Below, one piece after another: positions 34,150 to 44,946 of a stretch of DNA of 64,000 bases (the first letter of the stretch is position 1; every line of letters begins with the position of its first letter). The notes below the pieces were generated by a model. The model did not search any database, was not told where the DNA came from, and worked only from the letters and a program-made list of their open reading frames with translations. A program made the position numbers and the translations under genes. The stretch comes from DASXAI01 sp963728985. Its GTDB lineage: Bacteria > Actinomycetota > Acidimicrobiia > Acidimicrobiales > Ilumatobacteraceae. Location of the stretch: NCBI GenBank assembly GCA_963728985.1, contig CAVSME010000003.1, positions 310,001-374,000 of the forward strand, read 5' to 3'.

Positions 34150-34477
34150 GCTGAGCAGGCCGGGTGACTCCCCTCGAAGGCCTGCACCAAGAACAGCTCA
34201 ACGAGATCGATCGGATGTTGGACGCTCTGGACGTTGCACGACGTGGGCCAGCGGCCGACCCGTCGCGGTCGCCGACCTCACGAACGCGGCTGAGGTCTTC
34301 GCCGACTCGGCCCGTCGCGCGCCGGTGTTGGCCGGACACCCCGGGGACATCGGTCGATCTCAATCGTTTGAGCTTCTCGAACCCCTTCTCCAGCGTCTTG
34401 ACGAACGCGGTATCGGGCTTTCCTACGACACGCTGCATCCTGAGCGAGTGGGGCCCGATCTCGGCCTGGACCTCTGA
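34150..34477 (+). pseudogene. C-terminal remnant of a MobF relaxase
   Basis: LHQEQLNEIDRMLDALDV, then after one missing base near 34,230 TTWASGRPVAVADLTNAAEV and PERVGPDLGLDL to a stop. This matches the last 90 residues of the relaxase at 52533 (RDQLNNIDGILDALTVWTMW, AHGRRVSVTELDHAVGILVH). The rest of the relaxase is gone. It lies on the opposite strand relative to element 2's copy. It ties element 1 to the same family of mobile elements. Confidence 0.7.
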
Positions 34478-34676
34478 TCACCGGCCCGCCGCACCACACA
34501 CGTTCTCCTGAGCCCCGTGGCCGGGAAACGACGGAGCGACGGGAAATGGGGGCGTCGCCGGAACGCCGACCAGTGCCGTCCGTCGCGCCCGTGCCGCTCG
34601 GTCTGGTGATCGCCGATCGCATTAGGAGCCAGACGACTCGGCCGAGCACGATCCGCGATTCGTACACTGCGAGCCT

Positions 34677-35045
34677 GTGGGGGAACAGCCGGTATATGTG
34701 GGGTGCGGTGCTGCGCTCGGGCTTGACGCGATTCCCGACCCACCGGAGGCACGGACTCCCTGTCCCTCGTGCGGCTCGACATGCCGCACGTTTTTCATCT
34801 CGGCCTGGCGAGGAACAACGCCTCGCGGAGTGCTCGGCGATCCAAAGGTTGTTCGGCCGGGGATCACGGAGGAGCTGCCCGGCCCTGGTCGCAGCCGGCC
34901 AGCGAGACCGGCCGGCTTGCCTCCCTCGTCGACAAGTCCCTCGTCGACTTCGACGAGACCACCGGTCGGCATCGGTTGCTCGAGACGATCCGGTTGTTCG
35001 GCGAAGAGCACCTCGTTCGGACCGATCGAGACCCCGACGATGAGC
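34677..35045 (+). pseudogene. Fused fragments: zinc-ribbon head and AAA-regulator piece
   Basis: A GTG-started frame at 34677 gives CGAALGLDAIPDPPEARTPC, then PSCGSTCRTFFISAW, a zinc-ribbon N-terminus. A second frame from about 34,910 reads LASLVDKSLVDFDETTGRHR and LLETIRLFGEEHLV, which matches the segment after the ATPase domain of the cyclase/AAA regulators in this window. Neither is complete. They are the remains of two genes joined by deletion. Confidence 0.5.
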
Positions 35046-35652
35046 GCGACCGGCCATCTCGCCGTCGAGGCGCGATGTCGCGATCGCGCTGATGGAAGCA
35101 GACATCGAATCCGCGTCAGCCAAGCTCCTCGCCATCGAAGACCAAGTCGACGGCCACCTCAAGATGAGCGAAACGGCGTGGAGCTTCTTCTACGGCGCCG
35201 CCGCCGGCCTCGCCAACGCCCAAGGCGACCTGCAGCCCGCCTCCATCCTCTCGGGGGCGTCAATGGCCACGTTCGTGACCGAGACCTCCCGTTCGTGGCC
35301 TGGATCCTCGAGGCCCGCTACGGCGACGACCCGATCGGGCGACAGGCCAGGACGCCGCCACCCACACTCGCCGACGCCAAGGCAGTCGCGCGAGAGGTCG
35401 CGCATCGATCGGTCCCGTCGTAGCAAAGTCACGTCGTCCGACACGGGCTGGACCACCGGCCGAGGTGCAGCAGCCGCGAACTCCCAAATGTCCATGGCCG
35501 GTCAGTGGGCGAACGGCCCGGGCGTCTCCGACTCGGGTCTGGTTGCCCTCCGACCTTTGCACGATGCGGCGCGGGCTCGCGGGCCGGACGATCGCCATAT
35601 GGAACTCAACCCGATGGCTCTGGCCCGGCCCTTCCTGGTGGAAACTGTCAGT
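35046..35652. other. 607-bp region without a supported gene
   Basis: The frame of the cyclase/AAA/LuxR gene stays open through here and begins MEADIESASAKLLAIEDQVD, but the middle part is Arg/Ser/Pro-rich and not protein-like. It may hold decayed sequence and the promoter of the next gene. Confidence 0.4.
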
Positions 35653-38600
35653 ATGGTGACCGACGGCTTCGCGCTCCCGGCCGGGACGGTGACGTTCCTC
35701 CTGACCGACGTCGAAGGGTCGACGCGGCTGTGGGAGACCCGCCAGCCGGAGATGGGACCGGCCATCGCCCGCCACTACGCCATCTTGGACGAGGCCATCG
35801 ACCGCTTCCACGGGGTGCGCCCCGTGGAGCAGGGCGAGGGCGACAGCGTGGTGGCGGCGTTCGCCCGGGCAGTGGACGCTGTACAAGCCGCGCTGTACGC
35901 CCAGTTGGCGCTCCAGCACGAGTTGCCGTGGCTCCGGGTTCGGATGGCCATCCACACCGGCGAAGCCCAACTGCGCGACGAGGGCAACTACGTGGGGCGC
36001 ACGATCATCCGTTGTGCCCGGCTGCGCTCCTGTGGCCATGGCGGCCAGATCCTGATCTCCGAGACAGCCGCTCCCCTCGTTATTGACGCCCCACCCCTCG
36101 ACGTGTCGCTGGTCGACCTCGGCGTGGCTCGCCTGCGAGATCTGAGTAGGAGCGAGCGGGTTTGGCAGCTGGCCCATCCTGACTTGGCGTTGGAGTTCCC
36201 ACCGCTGCGGACCCTCGACGTCGCGCCCAACAACCTCCCGACGTCGCTGACGAGCTTCGTCGGCCGCGATGAGGATCAGCAGACGCTCGCCGACCTCGTC
36301 ACCTCACATCGGCTGGTGACGGTGACGGGGTCGGGTGGGGCGGGGAAGACCCGCCTGGCATTGCAGGTCGCGGCGGGCCTGGCTGGCCATCACGGGGCCG
36401 GCACGTGGTGGGTCGAGCTGGCGCCGTCATCGCTGGCCGCCGAAGTGCCCGAACGGGTAGCGGCGGCGATCGGTCTGGCGGTGACCCCGGGTGTCGACCC
36501 GCTCGACACCGTCGTGCGGCACTGCCGAGAGGGCGACGTGCTTCTCGTGCTCGACAACGCCGAACACTTGGTCGAGGCCGTGGCGGCAACCGCTCAGCGG
36601 CTCTTGGCGACGTGCCCGCCTCTGCGGCTGCTGGTCACCAGCCGCGAACCGCTCGGCGTTCCCGGCGAGATCTTGTGGCGCATCCCCTCACTAGCGGTGC
36701 CTGCAGCGGTCAGAGCGGCGAGACCAGAGCCGCTCACCGCGTTCGACTCGGTCCGCCTGTTCATCGAACGGGCCCGGGAGGCTCGGCCCAACCTGGTGAT
36801 CGACGACGAGGTCGCACCACACCTGGCCGAGATCTGCGCCCGACTCGACGGAATCCCGCTCGCCATCGAACTCGCCGCCGCCAGGACCCGGTCGATGACG
36901 ATCGAGCGGATCGCCGCCGAGCTCCATGACGCCTTCCGGCTCCTGACGGGCGGCGCCCGCACCGTCCTGCCCCGTCAGCAGACGTTGCGTGCTTCGATCG
37001 CATGGAGCGTCGACGCGCTCGACGAGACCGAACGGACCGTCTTTCGGCGCCTGTCGGTGTTCCAGGCACCGTTCACCCTCGACGCCGCCGAAGCCGTGGC
37101 GGCCGAGGACGACGTGGAGCGCCTCGCCGTGCTCGACGTGGTGGCCCGGCTGGTCGACAAGAGTTTGGTGCGCTTCCACGACGACACCGGCCGCTACTCG
37201 CTCCTCGTGACCCTCCGCCAGTTCGGCCTCGACCAGCTGCGCGAGACGGCCGAGATCGAGCCGACCCGACGGCGGCATGCCGAGTGGTATGCGACATGGA
37301 GCGAGGCAGTGGGAAGAGGGGTCTATGGTCTGACGGCGCGGGCGTTCCTCGTGGACGTCCCCGACTTGGTGGCGGCGCTGGAGTGGAGCTACCAGACCGA
37401 GCCGGCCACTGCGCAGCGCATCGCCGCCGGCATCGGCTTGTTCGGCGCGGTGCTCGGGATGGCCGCGCTGAAACAACTGTGCGACTGGCTTGCCGGGTGG
37501 TCGCCGCGGACACCCGAATGGGCGGCCGCCATCGCGGGCATCGCACCGGTGAGCTTCGCATTGCTCCGCCCCGTTGATCTGCTCGCCGTTGCCGCCGACG
37601 CTCGGGAGGTCGCCGCTGACGACGATCGTCGCAGCCGCCATCTCCTCACGTTCCTCGACACCTTCCGCTTGCTGATCCTGCATGGGGACATCGCCCCGAT
37701 GACCGCGGTGGCGGCTGAGGCGCGAGACGACGGCGACGACGTCCTCTACGTCACCGTCGTCGGCATGCTCGCCGCCACGGCGGTGCGCACCGGCGACTTC
37801 CCGCGAGCGGAGGAACTGCTGGCGGACCTGCGCCAGGTGCTCGCCCGGCACGGCACGGCACTCAGCCCTGAGGCCCACTCCGCCGCGTTCCTCGCGTCGA
37901 TCGAGCTCGCCATCCAACAAGGACGGTTCGACGACGCTCGGCACCACGTCGCGCTGGCTGAGCACGGCGTCGACGTCGGCTGGGGCCGGCCGATCGCGTC
38001 GGTGCAGAGCTATCTCGGGTTCGTGTCAGGCACGTCGGCGCTTCTCACTACCGCCCTCGCCGTCGTAGACGACGACGCACCTCCGATGTACGCCGCGCTG
38101 CGGCACTACATCCTGGCCTTCGCGGCCATGAGCGACGACCGCAGCGTCGACGCCGCCGACCACGCCCTTCGCGGCTTCGAAGGGCTTCGCGGCAACGGCG
38201 TCGGCCAAGGGTTCTTCGTCCCGCTCGTCCCGATGACGCTCCTGGCCTGCGGCCGGGTCGACGACGCCCGGCAACACCTGAAGGACTGGACCGCGACGGT
38301 GGACGAGCTCGGGCGCCACCCGATGCACGTCGCCGTGCTCCATCAGTGCAGCGCGATTGTCCACCTCGCTACCGGTGACGACGCCGCCGCCCTCGACCAT
38401 GCGCATCTCCTGCTCGAGTTGGCCCACGACCGCGGCTACGCCCTGTTCCGGGTGGATGCGCTCGAAGCGATCGCCGACGCCCAGGCCAAGCGAGGCAACG
38501 AAGTGTTGGCGGCACGCCTGCTCGGCGCCGCCCGGGCCGAACGCGACCGGATCGGCTATGCCGGCCGTTGGCGCCCGGACCCCGAGGCGGTGACGGCCGA

Positions 38601-38928
38601 TCACGAGCGACTCGCCGGCGCCCACCCCGACGCCAGCGCCGAAGGGCGCGCCCTCTCTATGGCCGAGGCGGTCGAGCTCGCCGGCCGCTCCCGCAGCCAA
38701 CCCACACGCGCCACCCACGGCTGGGACAGCCTCACCCCCACCGAGCGCCGTGTCGTCGACCTCGTCGCCGACGGCCTCTCCAATGCCGACATCGCCGGTC
38801 GCCTCCTCATGTCCGTGCCCACCGTCAAGAGCCACCTCACCCACGTCTTCACCAAGCTCGATATGACGAACCGCACCGAACTCGCCGCCGCGGCAAGCCA
38901 GCGCCGCTCTACCCTCACGAGCGAATAG
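35653..38928 (+). CDS. Class III nucleotide cyclase-AAA ATPase-LuxR regulator
   Basis: 1091 residues from the ATG at 35653. Cyclase homology domain, about residues 8-175: VTFLLTDVEGSTRLWE (metal Asp), GEGDSVVAAF (second Asp; relatives have TGDG), YVGRTIIRCARLRSCGHGGQ. ATPase domain from about 205: FVGRDED, VTVTGSGGAGKTRLALQV (Walker A), VLLVLDNAEHLVE (Walker B), TSREPL. Then helical TPR-like repeats, and a C-terminal LuxR HTH: LTPTERRVVDLVADGLSNAD, SVPTVKSHLTHVFTKL. A large STAND-type transcription factor; the cyclase domain may be regulatory only. Signal unknown. Cargo of element 1. Confidence 0.9.
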   Translation: MVTDGFALPAGTVTFLLTDVEGSTRLWETRQPEMGPAIARHYAILDEAIDRFHGVRPVEQGEGDSVVAAFARAVDAVQAALYAQLALQHELPWLRVRMAIHTGEAQLRDEGNYVGRTIIRCARLRSCGHGGQILISETAAPLVIDAPPLDVSLVDLGVARLRDLSRSERVWQLAHPDLALEFPPLRTLDVAPNNLPTSLTSFVGRDEDQQTLADLVTSHRLVTVTGSGGAGKTRLALQVAAGLAGHHGAGTWWVELAPSSLAAEVPERVAAAIGLAVTPGVDPLDTVVRHCREGDVLLVLDNAEHLVEAVAATAQRLLATCPPLRLLVTSREPLGVPGEILWRIPSLAVPAAVRAARPEPLTAFDSVRLFIERAREARPNLVIDDEVAPHLAEICARLDGIPLAIELAAARTRSMTIERIAAELHDAFRLLTGGARTVLPRQQTLRASIAWSVDALDETERTVFRRLSVFQAPFTLDAAEAVAAEDDVERLAVLDVVARLVDKSLVRFHDDTGRYSLLVTLRQFGLDQLRETAEIEPTRRRHAEWYATWSEAVGRGVYGLTARAFLVDVPDLVAALEWSYQTEPATAQRIAAGIGLFGAVLGMAALKQLCDWLAGWSPRTPEWAAAIAGIAPVSFALLRPVDLLAVAADAREVAADDDRRSRHLLTFLDTFRLLILHGDIAPMTAVAAEARDDGDDVLYVTVVGMLAATAVRTGDFPRAEELLADLRQVLARHGTALSPEAHSAAFLASIELAIQQGRFDDARHHVALAEHGVDVGWGRPIASVQSYLGFVSGTSALLTTALAVVDDDAPPMYAALRHYILAFAAMSDDRSVDAADHALRGFEGLRGNGVGQGFFVPLVPMTLLACGRVDDARQHLKDWTATVDELGRHPMHVAVLHQCSAIVHLATGDDAAALDHAHLLLELAHDRGYALFRVDALEAIADAQAKRGNEVLAARLLGAARAERDRIGYAGRWRPDPEAVTADHERLAGAHPDASAEGRALSMAEAVELAGRSRSQPTRATHGWDSLTPTERRVVDLVADGLSNADIAGRLLMSVPTVKSHLTHVFTKLDMTNRTELAAAASQRRSTLTSE

Positions 38929-39537
38929 GCGTGGGGAGCCACGCGATCGATTCTGTCGCAACGTCGAACCGTCGCGTTCCGCCGGAAGATTGCGGCCCGC
39001 GGGCCCCCAGTAGAGCGGCCCCATTCAGCCCTGCAACAGGACGCGTCGCGCCTGAGCGGGGCATCAGCGATGCCAGACCGGGCAACAGGCACATCGGGTC
39101 TCTTGCCGAGATCTCACCGCGACGCGGCCCTGGCCAGCGCTGCGCGGCTGCACCGCCGCGTGTTGTGGGCGCACGTTCGGGAACGCCGTGCCCAGGACCG
39201 ACACGTGCCCCATCCGTCTGATCTGTCGCGACCCGCCGGCGGGCTGACTTCCGCGCGTTTGGCTCGAGTCGCGGCCGGCCGATCGCGACCGCACCGAAGC
39301 GCTGTGCGGGTCACCCTGGGGCTCGGCGATGTCTGTCGCGCCAGACGAACGCAGGCCGCCGTCGATCGGGCGCGTTCCGGGGAGAGAGCGGCGGGGCATC
39401 CATCGAGGGCGGCAGCCCTCCCTGGCTGAACGGAAGTTCAGATCCCTCGGGGCCGTGGCTCTCAACATCTCTTGTCGACCAACCGCTGGTGTCCCGTCCT
39501 CGAGGGCCGTGATGGAGGCTCCCGCACGGGCGGGGAA
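38929..39537. other. 609-bp gap between convergent regulator genes
   Basis: No convincing gene or hairpin with a T-run. The frames here are Arg/Ala/Pro-rich on both strands. Confidence 0.45.
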
Positions 39538-42192
39538 TCAGCTCTGTGCGCGGGCGACTTGGATCTGGTCGCGCGCGTAGCGGATCGCGGCGCCGGTCTC
39601 CATGGCGGCACCGGCGGCGACCCGGTGTTGGAATGCGGCGTCGCCGAGGGCGGCGCGGATGTGGTCGATGGCGGCGGTGAAGTCGACCACCCATACGGCG
39701 GTGGCGGCGTACTGCGTCTTGATGCCGTAGATGGTCGCGGCGACGTCGGGTTGGTCGTTGCGGTCGAAGAACACGGCCAGGGCAGCCAGCGCGGCGGCCA
39801 GGTCGACGTGGTTGCTGGCTCGCTGGTAGGCGTCGATGGCGGTGTCGAACAGCTCGAGGCCCAGGTCGGGGTCGCCGTGGAGGGTTTCGAGGCCAGCTCC
39901 TTGCGAGGCGACCTGGGCCACGAACCAGGGCAGCGACTGCTGCTGGGCGATGTCGAGGGCCTCTCGGAACGCGGCCAGGGCCCGGTCGGGCTCGGACGAG
40001 GCAAACGTCCTCCCCGTCCCGATCAAGGCGAACATGATCCAGACCGGGTTGCCATGATCGCGAGCGACCGCGAGGCCATCGACGGCGATGCCGCGGGCGT
40101 CGTCGATCCTGCCGGCGGCGGGCAGCATGAAAAGCAGGATGCTCAAACCGATGACGCGGCCGAGCCCGGGCCGGCGGGCGAGGTCGGCGCAGATGTCGAG
40201 GAAGGTGTCGAGATCTCCATCGGCGATGACATGGACGGCGGCCGACCAGAACAGGCAAAAGGCCTCGTCGAAGGGGTCGTAGCGCTGATCGCTCTGCAAC
40301 GCCAACGCGTCAGCGGCGTAGGTGACGGCGCGTTCAGGGCGTCCGACGTAACAGCAGAGACTGGCGGCGGTGTACAGGCGGGGTAGCCGCGGCAGGTGAG
40401 CAGCGACGGCGGCGGGAAGGGTCTCCTCGACCCATCCGATCGGCTCGAACAACTGGAGGTGGAACCCGAGCATGGTGGCGTGGGCGGCGATCGCCGTTGC
40501 TCGTGTCGTGTCGGTGTGGTCGGTCGCCCAGCGGAACCCGGCGCGCAAGTTGGCCAGTTCGGTTTCCAGCCAGGCGGTAGCGGCCCGGTAGCCGGGGCCT
40601 TCGGAGCGTTGCCACTGGGTGATGGCCTGGTCGGCGAAGTAGGCGGCGTGACGGTCGCGTAGATGGTCACCGTCGCCGGTCGCCTCGAGTTGCTCGGCGG
40701 CGAACTGGCGGATGGTCCCCAACATGTCGTAGCGAACATGACCCCGGACGTGCTCGGTCACGAGCAGCGACTTGCGCACGAGAGAGTCGAGCACATCCAA
40801 CAGCTCATACTCGTCGCCGTGCTCGCCCACCGCCGCGGCGGCGGCCAGGTCGAACCCACCGGCGAACACCGAGCAGCGACCGAGCACCCGCCGTTCGCCG
40901 GCGCCGAGCAGATCGAACGACCAGCTCACCATCTCGCGCAGGGTCTGGTGGTGGTGCCGACTGGCCCGCCCAGCGCCGGACAGGAGACGGAACCGATCCG
41001 TCAGGCGGTCGCGAACGTCGCCGACACTCATCGATATCGTCCGCGCCGCCGCCAGCTCGATCGCCAACGCGATGCCATCCAGCTGGCGGCAGATCTCCAC
41101 CACCGCGGCGGCGTCCACCTCGTCGTGTATGGCGACGTCGGGGTTGACCGCTCGGGCCCGATCCACGAACAGACCCACCGCCGCCGATTCGGTGCCGGCG
41201 CTCACGTCCAGCGGCACGACCGGGAACAGCTGCTCGCCGTTGATGCGCAGCCCTTCCCGGCTGGTGGCGATCACCTTCACCGTGGCGGTGCGGGCCAGGA
41301 GCTGCTCGACGAGCTCGCCGGCGGCGTCGAGCACGTGCTCGCAGTTGTCCAGCACCACCAGCAGCCGCCGCCCGGCCAGCGCGGTGGTGATGCTGGCCGT
41401 CACCGACCGGTCCGCCTGCGGCGTCACCCCCAACACGACCGCCACGGCATCGGGCACGGCCGCCGGATCACCCACCGGGGCCAGCTCCACCAGCCACACA
41501 CCGTCGTCGAACGCGCCCGTCAGCTGAGCGGCCGCCTGCACCGCCAGACGGGTCTTGCCCACCCCGCCCACCCCGGTCAACGTCACCAGACGCTTGTCCC
41601 GCACCAGGTCGCACAGCGTCTTCACGGCGTCGTCGCGACCAACGAAACTCGTCGCCATCATCGGCAGGTTCCCGGGCGTCGCGTCCAGCGTCCGCAACGG
41701 CGGGAAACCGTCGGCCAGCCCCGGAGCCCGGACCTGATAGAGCCGCTCCACACCGGACAAGTCCCGCAGCCGATGCTCGCCCCGATCGACCAGTTCGACG
41801 CCCGACACCACCGCCGCCGTCGACGCCGCCACCACGATCTGACCGCCGTGCCCGGCCGCCATCACCCGCGCCGTTCGGTTCAAGACCGGACCGAAATAAT
41901 CGTTTCCGCGACACTCGGCCTCGCCCGTGGCGATCCCCATACGCACCGGCAACCCGACAGTCAGCTGAGCGGCGACCGCAGCATCGATCGCAGCGCGAGC
42001 TGAACCAAACGCGGCGCACACCCCGTCGCCGGTGTGCTTGAACAACCAGCCACCGTGAGCCTCGACCGCCGAGTGCATCGCGTCATCGTGGAGAGCGAGC
42101 GCGGCGCGCATCGACGCCGGGTCGGCCTCCCACCGCCGCGTCGAACCCTCGATGTCCGTGAACAGGAACGTCACCGTGCCCGACGGGCGCAC
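39538..42192 (-). CDS. Class III nucleotide cyclase-AAA ATPase regulator without LuxR domain
   Basis: 884 residues from a GTG at 42192 with AAGGTGG upstream. Cyclase domain: VTFLFTDIEGSTRRWE, GGWLFKHTGDGVCAAF, YFGPVLNRTARVMAAGHGGQ, so both metal Asp and the Asn/Arg pair are intact. ATPase: FVGRDDA, VTLTGVGGVGKTRLAVQA, LLVVLDNCEHVLD, TSREGL. Long TPR-like helices follow to the end, with no DNA-binding domain. It is convergent with the LuxR-containing gene and probably arose from the same family. Output may be cyclic nucleotide or protein contact. Confidence 0.9.
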   Translation of the reverse strand: MRPSGTVTFLFTDIEGSTRRWEADPASMRAALALHDDAMHSAVEAHGGWLFKHTGDGVCAAFGSARAAIDAAVAAQLTVGLPVRMGIATGEAECRGNDYFGPVLNRTARVMAAGHGGQIVVAASTAAVVSGVELVDRGEHRLRDLSGVERLYQVRAPGLADGFPPLRTLDATPGNLPMMATSFVGRDDAVKTLCDLVRDKRLVTLTGVGGVGKTRLAVQAAAQLTGAFDDGVWLVELAPVGDPAAVPDAVAVVLGVTPQADRSVTASITTALAGRRLLVVLDNCEHVLDAAGELVEQLLARTATVKVIATSREGLRINGEQLFPVVPLDVSAGTESAAVGLFVDRARAVNPDVAIHDEVDAAAVVEICRQLDGIALAIELAAARTISMSVGDVRDRLTDRFRLLSGAGRASRHHHQTLREMVSWSFDLLGAGERRVLGRCSVFAGGFDLAAAAAVGEHGDEYELLDVLDSLVRKSLLVTEHVRGHVRYDMLGTIRQFAAEQLEATGDGDHLRDRHAAYFADQAITQWQRSEGPGYRAATAWLETELANLRAGFRWATDHTDTTRATAIAAHATMLGFHLQLFEPIGWVEETLPAAVAAHLPRLPRLYTAASLCCYVGRPERAVTYAADALALQSDQRYDPFDEAFCLFWSAAVHVIADGDLDTFLDICADLARRPGLGRVIGLSILLFMLPAAGRIDDARGIAVDGLAVARDHGNPVWIMFALIGTGRTFASSEPDRALAAFREALDIAQQQSLPWFVAQVASQGAGLETLHGDPDLGLELFDTAIDAYQRASNHVDLAAALAALAVFFDRNDQPDVAATIYGIKTQYAATAVWVVDFTAAIDHIRAALGDAAFQHRVAAGAAMETGAAIRYARDQIQVARAQS

Positions 42193-42779
42193 CCCATCCA
42201 CCTTGTGAGTATCGCGCGCACGACGATCGACTTCGCCGGTCCACCCTGACACTTCACAGCCCGAAGGAGCGCCAGCTTCTGACGACCCTCGCTCGTCGCC
42301 GGCCACTCCGGCACCGCCGCGACACGCCGACGCGACCGTACCGATTCGGCGCTCGGGGTGGCCAGGCCCGAGCTCGAACCGCGCCCATAACGCGCGTCGG
42401 CGAAAGCTCGCCGTGGACGTCACCTACCGCCGGCAAGACGTCGGTGGGCCCGGTTGGTCGTGACCTCGTTCCGGCCACGCTCGTCGTCAGGCCGATGACC
42501 TACATCGCGTTGCACTACCGCCGGCAGCTCAGGGTTGTTCGGCCCGCTGTCCTTGACACCGCCCACGAGCAACCTTGGACCAACCTGAACCGCTCGGAGG
42601 ACGCCTACTCGCCGTACGTTTCGGAGCAATGTTCGGTGACCGCGTCGTTTGAGCGCTTCCCGCGGCGTGTCGGAAGCAACACGAGCGCCGAGTCGATCAC
42701 GGACGATCCGCGATTGCCCATTCCACGCCGCCTCGGTAGCGATGGCATAGTGCGAGGCGCCGGAAGGGAGGTCGAGGTC
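42193..42779. other. 587-bp divergent intergenic region
   Basis: It lies between the cyclase/AAA gene and the LLM gene. No family-like frame. Promoters of both genes should be here; GGAGGTC just before 42780 is a possible ribosome site. Confidence 0.4.
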
Positions 42780-43721
42780 ATGGGGCTAGAGGGTGGGCCG
42801 ATCCGATGGGGAATCTCCATTCCCCAGTACGCCGTCGACGGCACGTTCGAGCCGGCGGCTCTAGGCGCCTACCTCGCGCGAGCCGAGGCGCTCGGCTTCG
42901 AGAGCGCATGGACCCTCGAGCAGGTGATGGGCACCCGGCCGCATCTCGGTCCGATCGAGGTCATGAGTTACGCGGCGGCGTGCACCGAACGGCTCCGGCT
43001 CGGCTGCGCGGTGTTCGTCAGTTCGCTGCATAGTCCTCTTCACCTGGCCAAGAGCATTGCCACGCTCGACCAGCTCAGCAGGGGTCGCGTCGAGGTCGGT
43101 CTCGGCGCTGGCGGGCGCTTCCGGATGTTCTCGGCGTTCGGGGTCGATCCTGAAACGTTCGTCGGCCGGTTCAACGAGGGTCTGCGGCTGATGCGAGCAC
43201 TGTGGACCGAGCCTACGGTCGACTTCGACGGGCGCTTCTGGCAACTACAGGGCGTGGGCATGGAACCCAAGCCGTTCCAGAAGCCGAACCCGCCGATCTG
43301 GTTCGGTGCGAGCCATCCGGCCGCCCTACGACGCGCCGTTCGTGACGCCGACGGGTTCTTCGGTGCCGGGTCGTCCACCACTGCGCAGTTCACGCAGCAG
43401 GTCGTGGTCGTGCGAGAAGCGTTGAAGGAAGCCGCCCGAGACAAGGGTGACTTTCCGATCGCCAAGCGCGTCTACATCGCAGTCGACGACGACGCCGATC
43501 GGGCGCGGGAGCGTGTGCGCGCGACTTTGCGGGCGTTCTACGGCGACGCCGTACCCGACCTGACACCGGTCGCCGTCGTCGGGCCGCCCGAAGTCTGCGC
43601 AAGAGGTCTGCGCGAGATCATCGACGCCGGCGCCGAACGCGTCCTGCTCAACCCGATGTTCGACGAGGCGGAACAGATGGAACGGTTGGTTGCCGAGGTC
43701 GTGCCTCAGCTCTCATCATGA
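42780..43721 (+). CDS. LLM class flavin/F420-dependent oxidoreductase
   Basis: 313 residues from the ATG at 42780. The luciferase-like barrel shows IRWGISIPQYAVDG, YLARAEALGFESAWTLEQVM, TERLRLGCAVFVSSLHSPLH, LAKSIATLDQLSRGRVEVGL (with the GAGG loop that follows) and PPIWFGASHPAALRRAVRDA. The terminal EIIDAGAERVLLNPMF is the usual closing strand. Distinct from the gene at 2588 and probably also F420-dependent. Last cargo gene before the disrupted integrase of element 1. Confidence 0.9.
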   Translation: MGLEGGPIRWGISIPQYAVDGTFEPAALGAYLARAEALGFESAWTLEQVMGTRPHLGPIEVMSYAAACTERLRLGCAVFVSSLHSPLHLAKSIATLDQLSRGRVEVGLGAGGRFRMFSAFGVDPETFVGRFNEGLRLMRALWTEPTVDFDGRFWQLQGVGMEPKPFQKPNPPIWFGASHPAALRRAVRDADGFFGAGSSTTAQFTQQVVVVREALKEAARDKGDFPIAKRVYIAVDDDADRARERVRATLRAFYGDAVPDLTPVAVVGPPEVCARGLREIIDAGAERVLLNPMFDEAEQMERLVAEVVPQLSS

Positions 43722-44946
43722 CGTGGCCCGCCGAGGCGTGCGGCGGGAGGGCCGGGTCCAGGCGGGCCGGTGCCACCCACGATCACCGTACCTCTGGCCT
43801 CGGACCGACTCATCGACGAAAGCGTCGGTCCATTTTCTGTGTCGAGGCTCAGGCATCGTCGGCGGCCGCGCCGAGGAGGTCAGCGAGCACGTCGGCCGCT
43901 CGGCGATCGGCCTCCGGAAGGAGCGAGTACACGTTGAGGGTCGTCGCCGCGTTGCGGTGACCGAGGCGACCAGCAACAGTCCGCACGTCAACGCCGGCGG
44001 CCAGGAGCTGCGTCGCCACGTAGTGGCGGAGATCATGCAACCGCACGCCTTCGAGCCCCGCTCGCTCGCAGAGTCGATGGAACCGTCGGGTGATCGAATC
44101 GGGGTACCACGGCTCCTCCCCCAGCCCGTCCCGGCTGAACAACAGGGCGCCAGGCGAGAGCTCAACTTGAGCGAGACGGGCTCGGTACGCCGCCCGCTCG
44201 CCGTGCGCGGCGAGGACGGCGACCGTGGCGGGGTCGAGCGTGACCCGCCGGGCCTGGTGCGTCTTGGTGTCCTTCTCGACGAGTCCGTCCGGTCCGTTCA
44301 CGATGCCCCGCGAGATCGTCACCACTCCTCGGACCAGGTCGAGGTCGTCCCAACGCAAGGCCAGGAGCTCGCTGCGGCGCGCGCCCGTCGCCGCCGACAG
44401 CGTCACGAACGTGGCCAGATCGACATCGTCGACGGTGGCCAATCTCAGCAGCCGACCCAGGTCGGCGGGCGTCGGTGGCTTGACATCAGTCTTCGGCACC
44501 TTCGGCGGCGAGGCCGAAGCGGCCGGGTTGATGGCGATCCAGCCCCATCGGACACCCTGTTGCAGGGCGCGCCGCAAGATGCCGTGAATGCGCCGGACCG
44601 AGCCGGGCGCGAGCGGCCGACCTCGCGAACCGTGAGTCCGCAGACCGCGGTAGAAGCGGTCGAGGTCCTCCGGTCGCAGCTTGGACAACGGCACCCGGCC
44701 GAGGGCCGGCAACAGGTCGCGGTCGAGGTAGCTCCGCGTCTCCAGCACGGTCTTGGGCGAGTAGTCGTCCCGGGCCTGCGCGAACCAGTGCTCGAGCAGA
44801 TCGCCCACGGTGGCGGAGGTGCGAGCGAACCCGCCCTGGTCCGCGTCGGCCACCATCCGGGCCAGCACGCGATCCGCCTCGCGCCGGCTACCCCTGACCG
44901 TACGCGTGGTGTACCGCTTCTTGCCCGTGATCGCGTCCTGGCCTAG

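Noticed and set aside
40663..42003. 446-codon plus-strand frame opposite the cyclase/AAA gene
   Set aside because: His/Arg/Gln-rich antisense of a recognised ATPase domain; no start signal.
43690..44946. 418-codon plus-strand frame opposite the integrase
   Set aside because: Antisense of a recognised tyrosine recombinase with intact catalytic residues.
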